Under the pieces are notes generated by a model that saw nothing but the letters and a program-made list of their open reading frames with translations, was not told where the DNA came from and did no database searches. A stretch of 20,687 bases of DNA from Gonium pectorale (Eukaryota; Chlorophyta; Chlorophyceae; Chlamydomonadales; Volvocaceae): positions 1 through 20,687 of the forward strand of contig LSYV01000326.1 in assembly GCA_001584585.1 (NCBI GenBank). The letters run 5' to 3'. Of the stretch, positions 1 through 11,509 are shown piece by piece. Positions within the stretch are counted from its first letter, which is position 1. Each line of letters starts with the position of its first letter. Both the position numbers and the translations under genes were made by a program.

Positions 1-1
1 C

Positions 2-609
2 GGCGCCGCCAACCCCAGCGCCGCCTCTGGTGGCGGCGTCGCCGGCGCCGCTGCCGTCGTTTCGCCGGAGCTGGCAAGCCGCCTGGACGCGGCGGCCTTC
101 CACCGCCAGGCGCTGGCGGAGGCGGCTCGCCTGGCGCACCGGGATCTGCAGGTGGGGTGGGCGAGCGCCGCGGACGGTGTTGCAGGGTGCTAGGGCGATG
201 ATGTTCGCCCGTGTTGAAATGGAACGACGCATACGAAGAGCGTGAGCGCGAAAGTGATGGTGTCGTTGTAGGACCCAGCTCCAGAGGTTCGCCCGTGTGT
301 CCATGTATCCGTGCGGCTTTGGCGAAAAACAACGCTTGGCACCCCTGGCTGGGATGGTGGCCCCTCGCGCAGGCGCTGGAGGCGCGCTCGAGCCATCGGG
401 CGGCCCCCGGCACCGGCCCCCGACCGCGCACGTCGGGGAGCAGCCGCGCCGGGGGGTCCGGCGGCAGCGGCGGCAGGGCTGACGGCTCCACGGAGCAGGG
501 GAGCGGCAGCGGCGGCGGCGGCGTGCCGGCGGCGAGGGCGGCGTCGGCGCTGGCACCCCGGCCCTACACTGCGGCGCCGCCGGGCCAGCCAGCGTCGCTG
601 AGCGGCTGA
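2..609 (+). CDS. 3'-terminal two exons of an unrecognised gene (partial, left edge)
   Basis: Seen: positions 2-151 read open as an Ala/Gly-rich segment followed by a helix-like stretch (SPELASRLDAAAFHRQ, then ALAEAARLAHRDLQ). It ends at a GT donor (152-153, GTGGGGTGGG). A matching phase-0 acceptor (CCTCGCGCAG, ending at 372) opens a second exon, 373-609, rich in Gly, Ser and Ala, that stops at TGA 607-609. The intron would be 221 bp, normal for the other genes here. I recognise no domain, and the 5' part lies outside the window. The splice pairing is inferred from frame, GC-rich codons and consensus only. Low-complexity GC-rich DNA often stays open by chance, so the second exon is the weaker half. 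It would converge with the flippase gene on the minus strand. No function can be assigned. Confidence 0.35.
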
Positions 610-753
610 CGACGGGCGTGTTCCAGACACGTACCGTATCGAGATGGTGTCATGTTTGGCACTCGGCCCCGGCGTGGCACCCCCGGCGCAGGCGCACCTG
701 AGAGGCACACTGAGAGACGCGTACGTGCCCCTGCATGTGTTCTGATTGCGTCA

Positions 754-787
754 AAACAGTTCTATAAAAGACCCAAACAGTTCTATA
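754..787. repeat. 13-bp direct repeat, two copies
   Basis: AAACAGTTCTATA occurs exactly at 754-766 and 775-787, separated by 8 bp. It is AT-richer than its surroundings. No function is evident; it may be a short slippage product. Confidence 0.6.
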
Positions 788-838
788 CGCGACAAAACGA
801 CCTGGCCGGCAGCCCTTGAGCCCGACCCAGCTAAGTGA

Positions 839-864
839 CCCCAGTCAAGTACTTGACGCTGGGG
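839..864. repeat. Palindrome with GC-rich outer arms
   Basis: GTCAAGTACTTGAC (844-857) is a perfect 14-bp palindrome. CCCCA/TGGGG outer arms extend it with a 2-nt offset, so the whole could fold as a bulged hairpin. It lies in the presumed 3' UTR or downstream region of the left-edge gene. Confidence 0.5.
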
Positions 865-1725
865 TGCTGGGCGCTGGGGCGTGGCCCTGTGTGTCTGCTT
901 TCGTGGTAGATGTGACGCATGAATGTGCGGTGGGCATACGGCATCTGGGGGGCATGATTTTGCATCTTTGATTGAGGTGCAGCGCAAGCGACACGCATAC
1001 GGGCATTCACCCCACTCCGCCAAGAACCTAGGGTGGGCTCCCGGACTTCCCGCGCTGACGCGGCATGGCAGTTTTGGCATTCAATGATTCAGACCCCGTA
1101 CCTACCCCTAGCATGCGGAGACGTGCAGCATCACGGCCAGGGATACGGAATTCATCGCAGTGGATTGGTAGGCGTATGCGCGCCGCTGCGTCCTCTCCAA
1201 TCCCTCACGTGGTTTTTGCCCGGTTTCAGATGCACGCAAGACGCGCCGCAATCCGCAGTCTCGTGAACTGCAAACGGAGGGGACTGCATTGGACTGGCTG
1301 TTGCGCGGCTCCACCGCCATGAGGCCGTGGCGCTCTGGGACCGCCGTCATCGCTCGGAGAACGGGCCTGCGGAACCAACGGGCCCTGCAGATTCATCACG
1401 GATCTGACGGATCCGCCTGTGAGCATCTGTGGACCGTACGTGTCGTGAACGCAGTATTAATTGCCTTGCAACGCGTACCATAGCTGCACTTGACTCTCGC
1501 AAGAGGTCGGGAGTGTCTCTCCAGTGCGCTGAAGGACGGTGCCTGTGTCGTGCAGTCCGTATGCCAAGCACATCGCACCGTTGCACATTGTTCCTTCTGG
1601 CTTCTGTGTGGAGTCTGCGGTCCCGACCAGACCGCTGTCCCCGCGCCTGGTGACAATCAAATGGCTGGCACATGGCAGGAGGACTGCCCAACAGGGCATT
1701 GATCTGATGGGGGACCGGTCAGGGG

Positions 1726-1745
1726 ACCGGTTGATACTAACCGGT
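1726..1745. repeat. Small hairpin, 7-bp arms
   Basis: ACCGGTT (1726-1732) and AACCGGT (1739-1745) are inverted around a 6-nt loop. A further GGGGACCGGT-like copy lies just upstream (about 1711-1719). It is about 35 bp before the TGTAA at 1779. No T-run follows, so it is not a classical terminator. Confidence 0.45.
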
Positions 1746-1778
1746 ACATTACAAATGGAAGGCATGCCGCTACTGAGT

Positions 1779-1783
1779 TGTAA
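1779..1783 (+). terminator. Possible TGTAA poly(A) signal for the left-edge gene
   Basis: TGTAA is the main polyadenylation signal known in Chlamydomonas and its relatives. This copy lies about 1.17 kb after the TGA at 607-609, a long but possible 3' UTR. A pentamer is frequent by chance, so support is weak. Confidence 0.2.
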
Positions 1784-2375
1784 AGAGACATAAGAATCCA
1801 GAAGCCCGTCCGGGCGTCTCACCAGTGCCAGGTACCCACCTACCCACGCCATGAGCAGGGGAACAGTTTAAAACTCGCCTGCACACACCTCTCATCTCAA
1901 GCACGGCTCCGCCGCCACATCCATTCGCTGAATGCCGCAAGAGCGACCTATGTCACAGAATCCTCTTTATCCCCTCCGGCCCCTGTGCCCTAAGTCGTAG
2001 TAATATATACGCGGGTGTCGAGTCCAGGTTTGATGGTTGCCAACTATGTTGCACACACTTGATCACGGCTTCAAGGGAGATCGAATCCAACACAGATGCG
2101 CCGAGTCCCCCAGTCCTCAAGACTCTAAAATCTGGCGCCACGCGCCGTAACATGCTCACCGCTATAACCTGAGCCGCATGTTGCCACGAGCTCAAACATT
2201 GCAACGACGGCGCAAAGAATGGCTGTGCAAGGGGTGACGCCGATCAATGCCTATCTACTACACCCACCACCCACTCGCCCAGTCCCGCACGCGCCTGCCC
2301 GAGCTGTTGGGCCGCACCCCCCGGCATCGGGTGCACAAGTGAATGCCCCCGCGGGGTACTTGAACATATTCTCCT

Positions 2376-2380
2376 TTACA
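2376..2380 (-). terminator. TGTAA poly(A) signal of flippase gene A
   Basis: The plus strand reads TTACA, so the minus strand reads TGTAA, 277 bp beyond the gene A stop codon at 2658-2660. I saw no TTACA between the alternative earlier stop (3446) and 2658, which agrees with the terminal exon being transcribed. The 3' UTR would then be roughly 2360-2657. Confidence 0.45.
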
Positions 2381-2657
2381 GCCCCGCCTCGCAAAGCACG
2401 GCCAAAGCCCCATCCTCCGCAATACGCCCTTTCCCATGCCCATCGTGAGGCCCACGCCGGCTCCAGCCGGCCCCGCTCCCCGTCGCCGGCGCCTCCCACC
2501 CACCCGCCACGGTAGACAGCCATTAGCCTTACCATTTTGCGCCTCCCACCCTTATCCGCTCAGACGGACACAGCGGACAGAGGTCAGTACAAAGTCCCAG
2601 CCACTCCCTTTGCTGGCTGCTGAGCTGCCCGGGGACCCGCGCATGGCATCGCCGCGC

Positions 2658-3231
2658 TCACGACTGCCCCAGCGCCGAGGCAGGCGTCGCCATGATCTCG
2701 TGTTCGCGCCCATTGGCGTTGGGCGGCGGTGCCAGCGGGCCCTCCGCGCCGGGGCTGGCGATGGCGCCCGGCGCCGCAAGCGGCTGCGCCGCAACCCGCC
2801 CGGGGCTGCCACCCAGGGATTTAAGGGGCGGCAGCCGACCCCGCGGCGGCGCCAGGGCCGTGGGGGCCAGCGGCGGCATCGGCACGCTGCTGTGCGCCGG
2901 CGCGTCGCTGCCGGTGCTTATGTTCGAGGGCATGCCGTCCCCCGGGCTCAGCCCCGCGGGCGGGGTGCCCATGGGCGGCAGCCGGCTGGGCGCGCGCGGC
3001 AGGCCGTTGCCGTTGGGCGACGCCACCGGCGAGGCAGTGACGGTCGGGGAGGCGAGCGCCCCCGGGGCGGAGCCGTTGCCGGGCGACGTAGCCGCCGCCG
3101 GTGGGCCGGCGGCTGAGGAGGCGGAGCCGTTGGACTGCACGCCCTCCGCCACGGGCATGATGGTCGTCGATGACCGCGAGCCGGCGTCCGCCCGTGAGCC
3201 GGCGGGCCCCAGGCCCGTGGGCGAGCGGGCC
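2658..3231 (-). other. Terminal exon of gene A: Pro/Ala/Gly/Ser-rich tail
   Basis: This exon encodes about 190 residues after the last conserved part of the flippase, with runs such as [20 protein letters not shown] and many Ser-Pro pairs, predicted to be disordered and cytosolic. The acceptor (CGTGCAG, ending at 3232) joins in phase with the donor GTGAGT after 3450, and the frame stays open to TGA 2658-2660. Family knowledge: C-terminal tails of P4-ATPases such as Drs2 and ATP8A can be autoinhibitory and phosphorylated; such a role here is inference. If the preceding intron is retained, this tail is lost. Confidence 0.7.
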
Positions 3232-6200
3232 CTGCACGCATGCAGCAGGCTTTTGCTCGTGAGGAAGGCGCCCTGGGCAACGCATATGAAGGTGCAATTC
3301 TCGACCATGCACCTGGTCCGTGCCGGCGCCGTACATTGTGGGATTCGGGACTAGAATATACAGCTCAGCCCAGACCCCGTTCACGCCATGACGCGCTGGC
3401 AAGGCCCTGGCCCACCGTTCTCTACCTAGGGAGTCTTACGTAGACTCACTTGGCTCCTATCCCCGGCAGCGTGACCTTCTTCTTGCCGCGGTAGGGGTTG
3501 TCCGTCAGCGCCTGGTCTAGATGCTGCAGCACCGGGTTGCGCGCGCCCGTCTCGATGCGCCCATTGCTGCGGGCGCCTGAGCTGACCAGGCTGTAGAACC
3601 TGTTGAGGCAGGGAACAGGAGAGGAAGGAGCATGCGATGAGATGCACGAACGCAGCTGTCTATGCGTGAACACCTTTACGTTGGGACCTGCCCGCCATCG
3701 AGTAGGGCACGACGCGTCAACGGCTTGACAGGACCGTTTTTTCCGCCACTTGTGGACTGACAGCCGGCAACACGGCGCGTTCCCACCCCTCCGCGTCCAC
3801 CCCCCATGCCTCGTCATGCCTAGCTCTGGACCCGCTCCAGGTGCACGTCCCCAGCGGCAGTCCAACGGCAGTCCTCGGCACTCCTGGGAACAAGCATCGC
3901 ACTCACCTCGAGCGCGGATCGTAGGGCGGCACGAAGCCCCTGTTCTTGTTGGGCATGCCGCTGAATATGGCCGCCAGGATGGAGGGCGGGTCCTGCCCGC
4001 GTTCGTCCACAGCCGACTTGCCATCCTGCTTGAGCTTCTTCTGGATCTCCTGCACCAGCTGGTGGTCGAAGGGCGCCAGCTGCCTGCGAGCGGAAGGAGA
4101 GAGGAAAGGTTCAGGGGTTAAGCGGAAAACAGGAGACACAACAGGAGGAGACGTGGGTAACGTGATATCTCAGAGACATGTGAGGGAAGGTTGGACCGTG
4201 GCGCTGGCACAATTATAACCTGCCGCGTGACATGCAAACGTTGCACCCGGCTCCAGCTGGTGGCGACTACCTCGAAGTGCATCGTGAACGCGCACCGCAC
4301 ACACTTTCACAACGGTGCCTGCCCCAACGAAGCTCACAGAGAAAGAAATGTCGAGACGGAGGAAACCTTTGCCTCCTTGCCCTGCAGCCTGCCCTTCGTA
4401 ACTTGGCCCCCAGCCCCAGCAGGATCCGGCACCGTACTTACTTCTTGGCCATGCGCAGGAAGAAGTCGGGCAGCTGGCACGCAACCGGCACCAGCAGGCA
4501 GTACAGCCAGTACTGGGCCGAGGGCGCCACAACGCCCACGAACAGGTTGTACAGGTCGCTGCTGAAGTAGAGCGGGAAGCCGCCGTACGCCAGGAGGTAC
4601 AGGAACCACACGGCTGCGCGGAAAAGCAAAATCAGGGTTACGTAATAATGGCATCAGAGAAGCCCCCAAAAGGCAAGCTGCCACTTGGCACATGGAGAAA
4701 GGACATGTGATGAATGGCCGCCTGCCCAAACACGGCACTGCGCCCGTGCGCTGCGCCGTCCCACCGTTCGGGGCAGGATATGCCCGCCCACAAGCTGCAC
4801 CCGCCCAGGGGTTCCGCCCCGCCGGGGCCACCACCTCACCCTGGCTGAGCCAGATGGACACGTGGTGCGCCCAGGTCCACTGGTCGGTGATCTGCACCAC
4901 CTGGAAGTGCACCGTGATGACCACGCACGTGAACATGAGCACGCCCGTCTGCCACATGGTGTAGGGGTTGCCGTCGGCGCGGTCCGAGAAGATGGGCCGG
5001 CAGCCCACCAGGATGAACACCATGATGACGGCGCACTGGTACAGCGAGGACAGCAGCCACAGCGCGATCGCCCGGAAGTTGAAGTACTCGTTGCGCTGGC
5101 CTGCAGCGGGGACGCGAAAGGCGGGGCCAGCAGGGCCGTTACTACGGTGCTACGGTAGTCTGGCACATGGGCCGGGCCAAGATGGTTGCAGAGTACGGTA
5201 TGGTGCTGTACGGAAAGATGCGTTCCCGTGTGTGATGCTGAGCCAAGCGGAGCAGCAGCAATGCGCGTGGTCGCCCGTCGCCCGGCCCGCCCGCACCCTG
5301 CATGTAGAGGCCGGGGTACTTGAGCGCCATGGCCTTGTCGACATCGCGGTCGAAGATGCCGATGACCACGGGCGTGAGGGCCGTGAACACGACGTTGAAG
5401 AGCGTCATGTAAAAGTCATTGTACACGAACTGGCCGCTGAAGGCGTTGAAGGCGTTGAAGGCAAAGATGGTGACGCCAAAGAGCATGTTCTTGTAGAAGA
5501 AGAACAGCACCATGCGCGTGATGCGCTTGTAGCTGTAGCGCCCGTGCACGAGCAGTAGGGGCACCAGGAAGCGGAACTGTGCGATGGCGAAGTCGGCCGA
5601 CATGACCGCCTGCATGCCCTCCTGCCCGCTGATGCCCACGCCTGTGCAGGGAAAGGGGAAAGGGGCGGCACGAAACACACCAGCCAGCCACTGAGCTGAC
5701 CGGTTCGGACGAGGCAGACAGGCATGTGTACCTAGTAACAGGTCATACAGCACCTCAGTGGCAGTTGGAAGCAGAGCTCGAGCCTCTCCTGAAGCCGCGT
5801 TCCGCTGGACCCGGCTCACCGATGTGCGCGCTTTGGATCATGCTGACATCGTTGGCCCCGTCGCCGATGGCCAGCGTCGTGTCTCCGTGGCTGCGCACCA
5901 GCTTGGTCACCTGCGCCTTTTGGAGCGGCGACACTCGGCAGCACACCACCGCCTTGCAGCGCAGGCCCACGCGCAGGAACTTGGCGGCCAGGGACTCCGA
6001 GAGCGCGTACGTGAGCGCCTTGCCGTCGATCACGATTGCAAAGAGCGTTCCCTCGGCCTTGGCGTTCATTACCTCCTCGACCTGCAATTACGATGGTTAT
6101 TGCATTCCACGCGTCGGCAACGTAAGACAGTCAGCGCGAAGCAAGGGGCAAAGATGGGGCTCCGGGACACAGCGCACCAGTGCCACGAGGGGAGGCGATG

Positions 6201-9200
6201 CGCCCAGCGGCACGCCAGGAATGAGTCACGAGTCAGCCCACCGTACAGCTGCTGCACCTTGCGAGGGCTCCGCGCTTGGCAACGGTCACAGGTCACGTGG
6301 AATGCACCGCTACCCGTGTTCGGAATCACATGAGTGGTGCCGGAACTTCAAGAGCGCGTGCACCGCCGACACGCTCGAGGCAACGCACGGACCTGCGCGC
6401 GCCCTTACCTTGGATATGGATTTGGACACCGCCTCGTGCGCCAGCTTCTCGGCCAGCTTCTTGTCGCCCGCTGCCTCCGCCTTCTCAATCTCCTCCACTC
6501 CGTAAACGCTGATGGTGAACTGTGTGCAAGGCAAACCGCGTGATCATTTGAGCAGCCAAGAACATATGGTGCGTATGAGCTGAGTGGCGACCATGCATAC
6601 CGGGACTGCGGGGCGTTCCGTGGACCCCACCGCTTAGGATCAGTCTGGCTTATCGGAAACGCCTTCGCATGCGCAGCCTTCTCTCACTCATACCGGATGT
6701 CCTTACAAAGTCCATCGCCCCTATAAGCCCCGTCCCTTCTCCGCTTGCACGGCAGCGGCCCCCCGTCACCGCTCCTGCACCCCTGCCCCTTCGCCCTGCC
6801 CCTTCGCCCCTGTCCCTATGCCCCTACCCCACCCCACCCCACCCACCCACCCCACCGACCCCCCGCCGCACCCGCACCTGGTGCATCTCCTCGGTGAGCA
6901 GGCTGCACGCGAAGCCGATGTTGATGGCTGTCTCCATCTTGTCTCCCGTGAGCACCCAGATGCGGATGCCCGCCATGGCCAGCTGGCGGATGCACTCGGG
7001 CACGCCCTCCTGCAGCTTGTCCTCGATCGCGGTGCAGCCCAGCAGCCGCAGGTTGCGCTCAATCTTCTCGCTCACCTGGGGTGGATGGATGTGGCGGGCG
7101 AACGGGCGGGGCGGGTGGGTGGACCATCGCATCGCATTGCAAGGGGGTCACGGGTTACGGACTCTCGGGGACCTGGACAGACGTGGTCTGGCGCTGCTGC
7201 TGCAGCCGCGTGGCTGTCAGCGCTGCTAGTCCAGCTGCCACATAGCTCATTGCGTCACGGCAGCTCGCGTCATGTTTTGTGGTGTGAGTGTATGTGGCGC
7301 GGTCAGGAGGCCAGCAGGCAGAGCCGGCCCAAGCCCCCGGCGCGGTGTCGGCTCCCCCCCCACCGGCCGCCGGCCGCTGCCCCGCTCACCTCCGCCACCT
7401 TGGCGTCCCGATCCTGCAGCGACGTCTTGGCCTCCACCCACTCAGGCAGCCAGGTGCTGGCGTACCACTCGCGGTCCACCTCGGCGTACGACAGGCACAG
7501 CGTGCGCAGCCCGGCGGCGCCAAACTCCTCCATGTGGCGGCCGGTGGAGCCCTTCATGGCCTCGTTGGGGCCGTAGCTGGGATCCAGCCGCTCGTAGATA
7601 ACCGTGTCAGCGCCCTGGCCAGGGGTGGTGGGGTTGGGGTAGGGGGCAGGACACGAGTTGGTGAGGACGGGATGGTACCAAGCACCATCGAGGCGGAGGG
7701 AGGGAGCAGGGCGGCCAGGGAGCGGCCTGGGGCAGAGGGGGAAGGGACGGGCCAGCTCGGCCCAAAACTCCGCTGCCAGCGGCACCCTGTTTCCGCCATT
7801 GTTGCCCCAAGTACCCAGCCCCAGCCCGCCCAGGGCCGGTGACCCCGTGCCCCTCCCTCTCCCGCAACCCCGCACCTTTGTGAAGATGATGATCTTCTCG
7901 GTGCTCTTCTCCTTGATCACCACGCTCATGCGCTTGCGGGTGGAGTTGAACTCGAGGATGTTGAGCACCTCGTACTCCACGTCCTGCTCGCCGCGCGCCG
8001 TCCGCTCGCGCACCGTCACAGTCGTGTTGGTGCGCTTGAAGAAGAAGAAGCCAAACACCTTGGCGGCAACCACCAGCGCGGCCTCGTCGGGCGACTCGGC
8101 CTGGGGGTAGTGGGATTGGAAGGCATTCTCAGTAGGGGGTGGGGCGGTGTCGGGAGGCTGCAGATGACCGGAGGGCGGTGGTAGCCGCAGCTTGAGGCCT
8201 TGGGCAGGCACCGCCTCACGGCAGCCATGCAAATTTAGGTACCCGTTTCCAGAGGCCGGCTAGGGGGAAAGCGGTCAAGCTCGTGCGCGCTGCACGCTCA
8301 GCCGCCAAGGACAGCCTGGACCCGCATGCCACTAGCAACGTGGCGGTGCTCCTTCAGCCCGTCACGTGCATGTAGGCCCCGAAACGCTGACCGCATGGAG
8401 CAGCCCCAGCCCTAGCCCTCCACTGCTTCATTCGCCGCTACCATCAGCGGGTTCTGCGGGCCTCACCCAGCCCCTCCCTTCCCCACCCTCGCCTTCCGCC
8501 CCCGCAGCATTCCCCAATCATCAGCCAGCCCACGCCCGCTTCCAGCGTGTCCGTTTCCTTCAGCCCCCAAGCTCTGCAACCCTCCCTCCCACCGCCCTCC
8601 CCAGGCCCTCCTGCCACTTCCCCACCACCCCTCCCCGGCTCCTCACCTCGTACTTGATCTTGTCCGGCTCCGGCGGCCCGTCCGGGATGACGGTGTGGCA
8701 CACGGCCAGCAGGCGGAAGAACATCTCGATGGTGGCGGGGTCCTGCGCCGAGCTCCATGCGCCGCCCATGAGCCGCTCGTCATAAAAGTTGAAGTAGTGC
8801 TCCCGGTACTTGGCTGTCTCCGGGTTTTCCCGGTCATTCAGCACCGTGCCGCGCCTGCGGTGCGGATGGACATGGCAGCCCCTCAGCAAACGGCGAGCGG
8901 GGTTGGGAGCCGCAGCGCGCCGGCATGCCGCAAGCCCCGTTCATTCGCGTAGCATGGTCCTGGTATGCATAACGTACCGTATGACGCATGCATCTTGTGT
9001 GCAAGGCGCATGGGCTTAGCCACGAAACCCCACATCTGAGGCGTTCACTCTCCACACTTGTTCCAATGGACCGCCTGCCAGCTCATCGCGGGAAGGTCGA
9101 CTCTGTCCTTTCGACAGTCGTCAAGCGGCCACATGGCTGACCTGCTCCCGCTTGAAGCTCGACCCTGTTTCCCCACTGGCCATCCGCACTAAGCGGTGCT

Positions 9201-11509
9201 CCTTTCCTGCTACCTGCCAGGCAATGCAGGCCGTCCCGTACGAACCCGCCCATCGCGCCTCTATTACCATCCGCCATCCGCACCTGAGCGCGTTGGCCTT
9301 CTCGATCTCAGTAATGCCCGCCCCGTACGCCACCCCCGCGATGGAGCATTTGAAGAACTCCATCACGTTGCGCGTTAGGGTGCCCGTCTTATCGGACATG
9401 ATGGTGTTAACCTACGGGCGCACGCCAAGAAGGCTTGTTGGGGCCGCAAGGCCTTGGGGATTATAAGGCTCGCAGGGCCACACAGCTTCGGGTCACAGGG
9501 CAAAGGGCTGCGTGTGACAAGCCCCTCTCGACACTGCGCCACGCCGCCTTGCCACGTCCCCGCCCCTGCATCCGCTCCTTGTTCCTGTGTGCATCTTGCT
9601 AAGGGGCGATTTGCGCATGGGGACCACACACACACATCCACACAAGGGCCCCGCTTCCCGCAAGCCGCCCACCATGCCCAGCTCCTCGTTGAGGTTTGAG
9701 GTGCGCGCCAGCGCGGGCGTGTCGGTCTCCGCGTGGTACATGTCGCGGTCGTTGTTGATATAACCCATGGACTGCGCAATTTTCACCAGCTCCATAGAAA
9801 CATACAGCGAGATGGGGATGAGGTAGCCTGCAGCAAGGCGTTCGAGAAGCGTTTGCCCCCGTTCCCGGACGGCGCGGAAAGGTCGACTTGTCTGCCAACC
9901 AGCTAAGCAACCCCTCAAGACTCAGTGCAACCTCAATCAGGACGAGGGCAGCACAGGTCACGCTGCCTGAATGTGCGCCGTCTCTGACGTTCCAAAGCGG
10001 CCGAAGTCACACCGTGGGAGGGCGTCCCGTGCACGGCAAAGGCGTACGACACCTGAGTTCAAGCCCGGCCGCCTTCTTGCGTTGCTCATTCCTCCCTGCT
10101 TACCGTATAGAATGAACGATGTGATGAAGGACGCGAAGCCCACAAAAGCCGGCTTTTCGGGGTCGTACTGGTCCTGCACTGCGTACGGCTGCAGGTACCA
10201 GTGCTTTACGGACTTTTTCTGCGTCCAGATTGCAAAGAATACCGCGCCGCAAATGCAGAAAGAGAAGAGCAGGAAGAACATGAAGAAGATGATTTTGTCG
10301 ACGATGCGCTCCACGTGGCTGCGCTTGGACGGCGCAGGCGCCGCGTTCTTGAAGATTTTGGTCTCGTGGCCTTCGGGCACAGGGCAAGAAGCGATGGCCG
10401 CACGGGGTGCATTGCAAGCCGTGAGGTGCTGCAGGCCCTGGGCTGCAGGGTGCTTCAGTACGACAGGCGGTATGACAAGCAGGTGTCTGAGCACCAAGCC
10501 TGCCGCTGTCGGGGCGCCCGGGTTCTGCGGATGTGCGATGCCGTGCTCACGATGCCCATCGGCATGCTTGCCCCCGGTTGCCCACGGCCGCGGTTACACC
10601 AGCCCATACCGCGCCGCCGTAAGTTCCGCCCGCACCTGCATAGATCACGGCCCCAACCACCTTGTCCGTGTTCCGCAAGTTACAGCCGCGGAGCAGGATG
10701 GCCGCGGGGCTGATGGGCAGCGTCTTGCCGTCCAGGAGAAGGTTCCCCGTGAACTGGTACAGGCGGGCATTGGGCCCCTCGCACTCAATCACCGCCTTGC
10801 GGAACTGGATGAAGTCTTGCTGGCCAAAGTCTTTGGTCTCGTCGGGTGCCTTCTTAATTTTGAGGTTGGTCTCGCCGTCCAGGTTCATGGTCTCGATGTA
10901 GCATGTCCCCTCCTCCGTCTCCGACGTCAGGAACAGCAGGTCCGCGGGGAATTGCTGGTCCTTGGTAACCACCACGATATCCCCCACGTGCACCTCCTTC
11001 CAGGTACGAGTCACATACTCGCCCTTCTCCGTGTCAAGCACCTGCACCGGCCGGTTGTTGATTTCTTTGTCCAGTTTGTAGCGCTTGTAGTCCTCGACCG
11101 CCTCCTTCACCATTGCTACCCCCAGCACGATAATAAGCGGCGTCCATGTCGTCCAGGCACTGCGGGGGGCGGGCAAGCTTCGGGCAGCGCGCTTCCAGCA
11201 ATAGCTCGGCACCGCCCACCCACCGCACAGGTGTGTAGGGCGTCAGAGAAAGAGCCGCCACAATTGTAAAGTAGATGTTGGCGACGCGCCTGCAGCACAC
11301 GGCGCCCGGTGGGACGAGGACATGGCGCAAGGAGCAGTAGCGAGCCCGCACCTATACTGCTCGAACAGAGCCTTAGGCAGGAAGGTCCATACGCTGTACT
11401 TGGTCGTGCTGGTGGCGTTCGCGGCGTAGCTCCTGTTGTGCTCTCCAGTATTGATGTTCACCACCCGCTTCTCCGTTTCGCCACCGGCCTTCTTCCTACC
11501 AAATGCCAT
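2658..11509 (-). CDS. P4-type ATPase, phospholipid flippase (gene A), 18 exons, 1401 residues
   Basis: P4-ATPases use ATP to flip aminophospholipids to the cytosolic leaflet, usually with a CDC50/ALIS subunit. Exons, in order: 11509-11352, 11289-11224, 11159-10636, 10370-10104, 9827-9673, 9411-9284, 8854-8647, 8100-7876, 7614-7390, 7075-6878, 6519-6409, 6081-5820, 5641-5297, 5100-4840, 4613-4442, 4083-3907, 3599-3450, 3231-2658. All introns are GT-AG and phases match (intron 3 ends in an unusual GAAG). Motifs: N-terminal [20 protein letters not shown]; actuator DGET at about 169-172; PISL in TM4 at about 343-346; phosphorylated Asp about 397 in DKTGTLT; KGAD about 577-580; TGDK about 695-698; GDGAND about 828-833; six C-terminal membrane segments between about 850 and 1090. 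The start was chosen at the ATG at 11509 (context ACAATGGC), just before the conserved N-terminal motif. Residues 1211-1401 form a low-complexity tail. All catalytic motifs are intact. It is paralogous to the plus-strand gene downstream. Family is certain; subclass and substrate are not. Confidence 0.93.
6821..6867 (-). repeat. C-rich (G-rich on coding strand) simple tract in gene A intron 10
   Basis: The plus strand is a run of CCCCA/CCCA units, so the transcript of gene A carries GGGTGGGG-type runs starting about 10 nt after the donor at 6877. Four or more G-runs in a row could form a quadruplex. Gene B also has G-runs just after two of its donors. Confidence 0.5.

Larger units (their letters stand above)
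610..2375. other. Noncoding region between converging gene ends
   Basis: No ORF here looks like a gene: reading frames are short, overlap on both strands and lack domains. The left part would be 3' UTR of the left-edge gene; a TGTAA at 1779-1783 on the plus strand is a possible, distant poly(A) signal for it. Small repeats present are a 13-bp direct repeat (754-766 and 775-787), a palindrome around 839-864 and a hairpin at 1726-1745. A short AT-rich run lies near 2001-2010. Confidence 0.5.

Noticed and set aside
2070..2110. GATCGAATCC resembling a tRNA T-loop (B box)
   Set aside because: No TTC loop start, no paired T stem, and no acceptor or anticodon stem could be fitted around it.
7303..8232. 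309-residue continuous minus-strand ORF as a single exon
   Set aside because: It contains real exons 8 and 9 of gene A, but reading straight through inserts a Pro-rich stretch between FTK and GAD, where all P4-ATPases have KGAD; GT and AG sites remove it exactly.
9971..11269. 432-residue plus-strand ORF
   Set aside because: It is the antisense shadow of gene A exons 3 and 4, which encode clear P4-ATPase motifs on the minus strand; it has no domain of its own.
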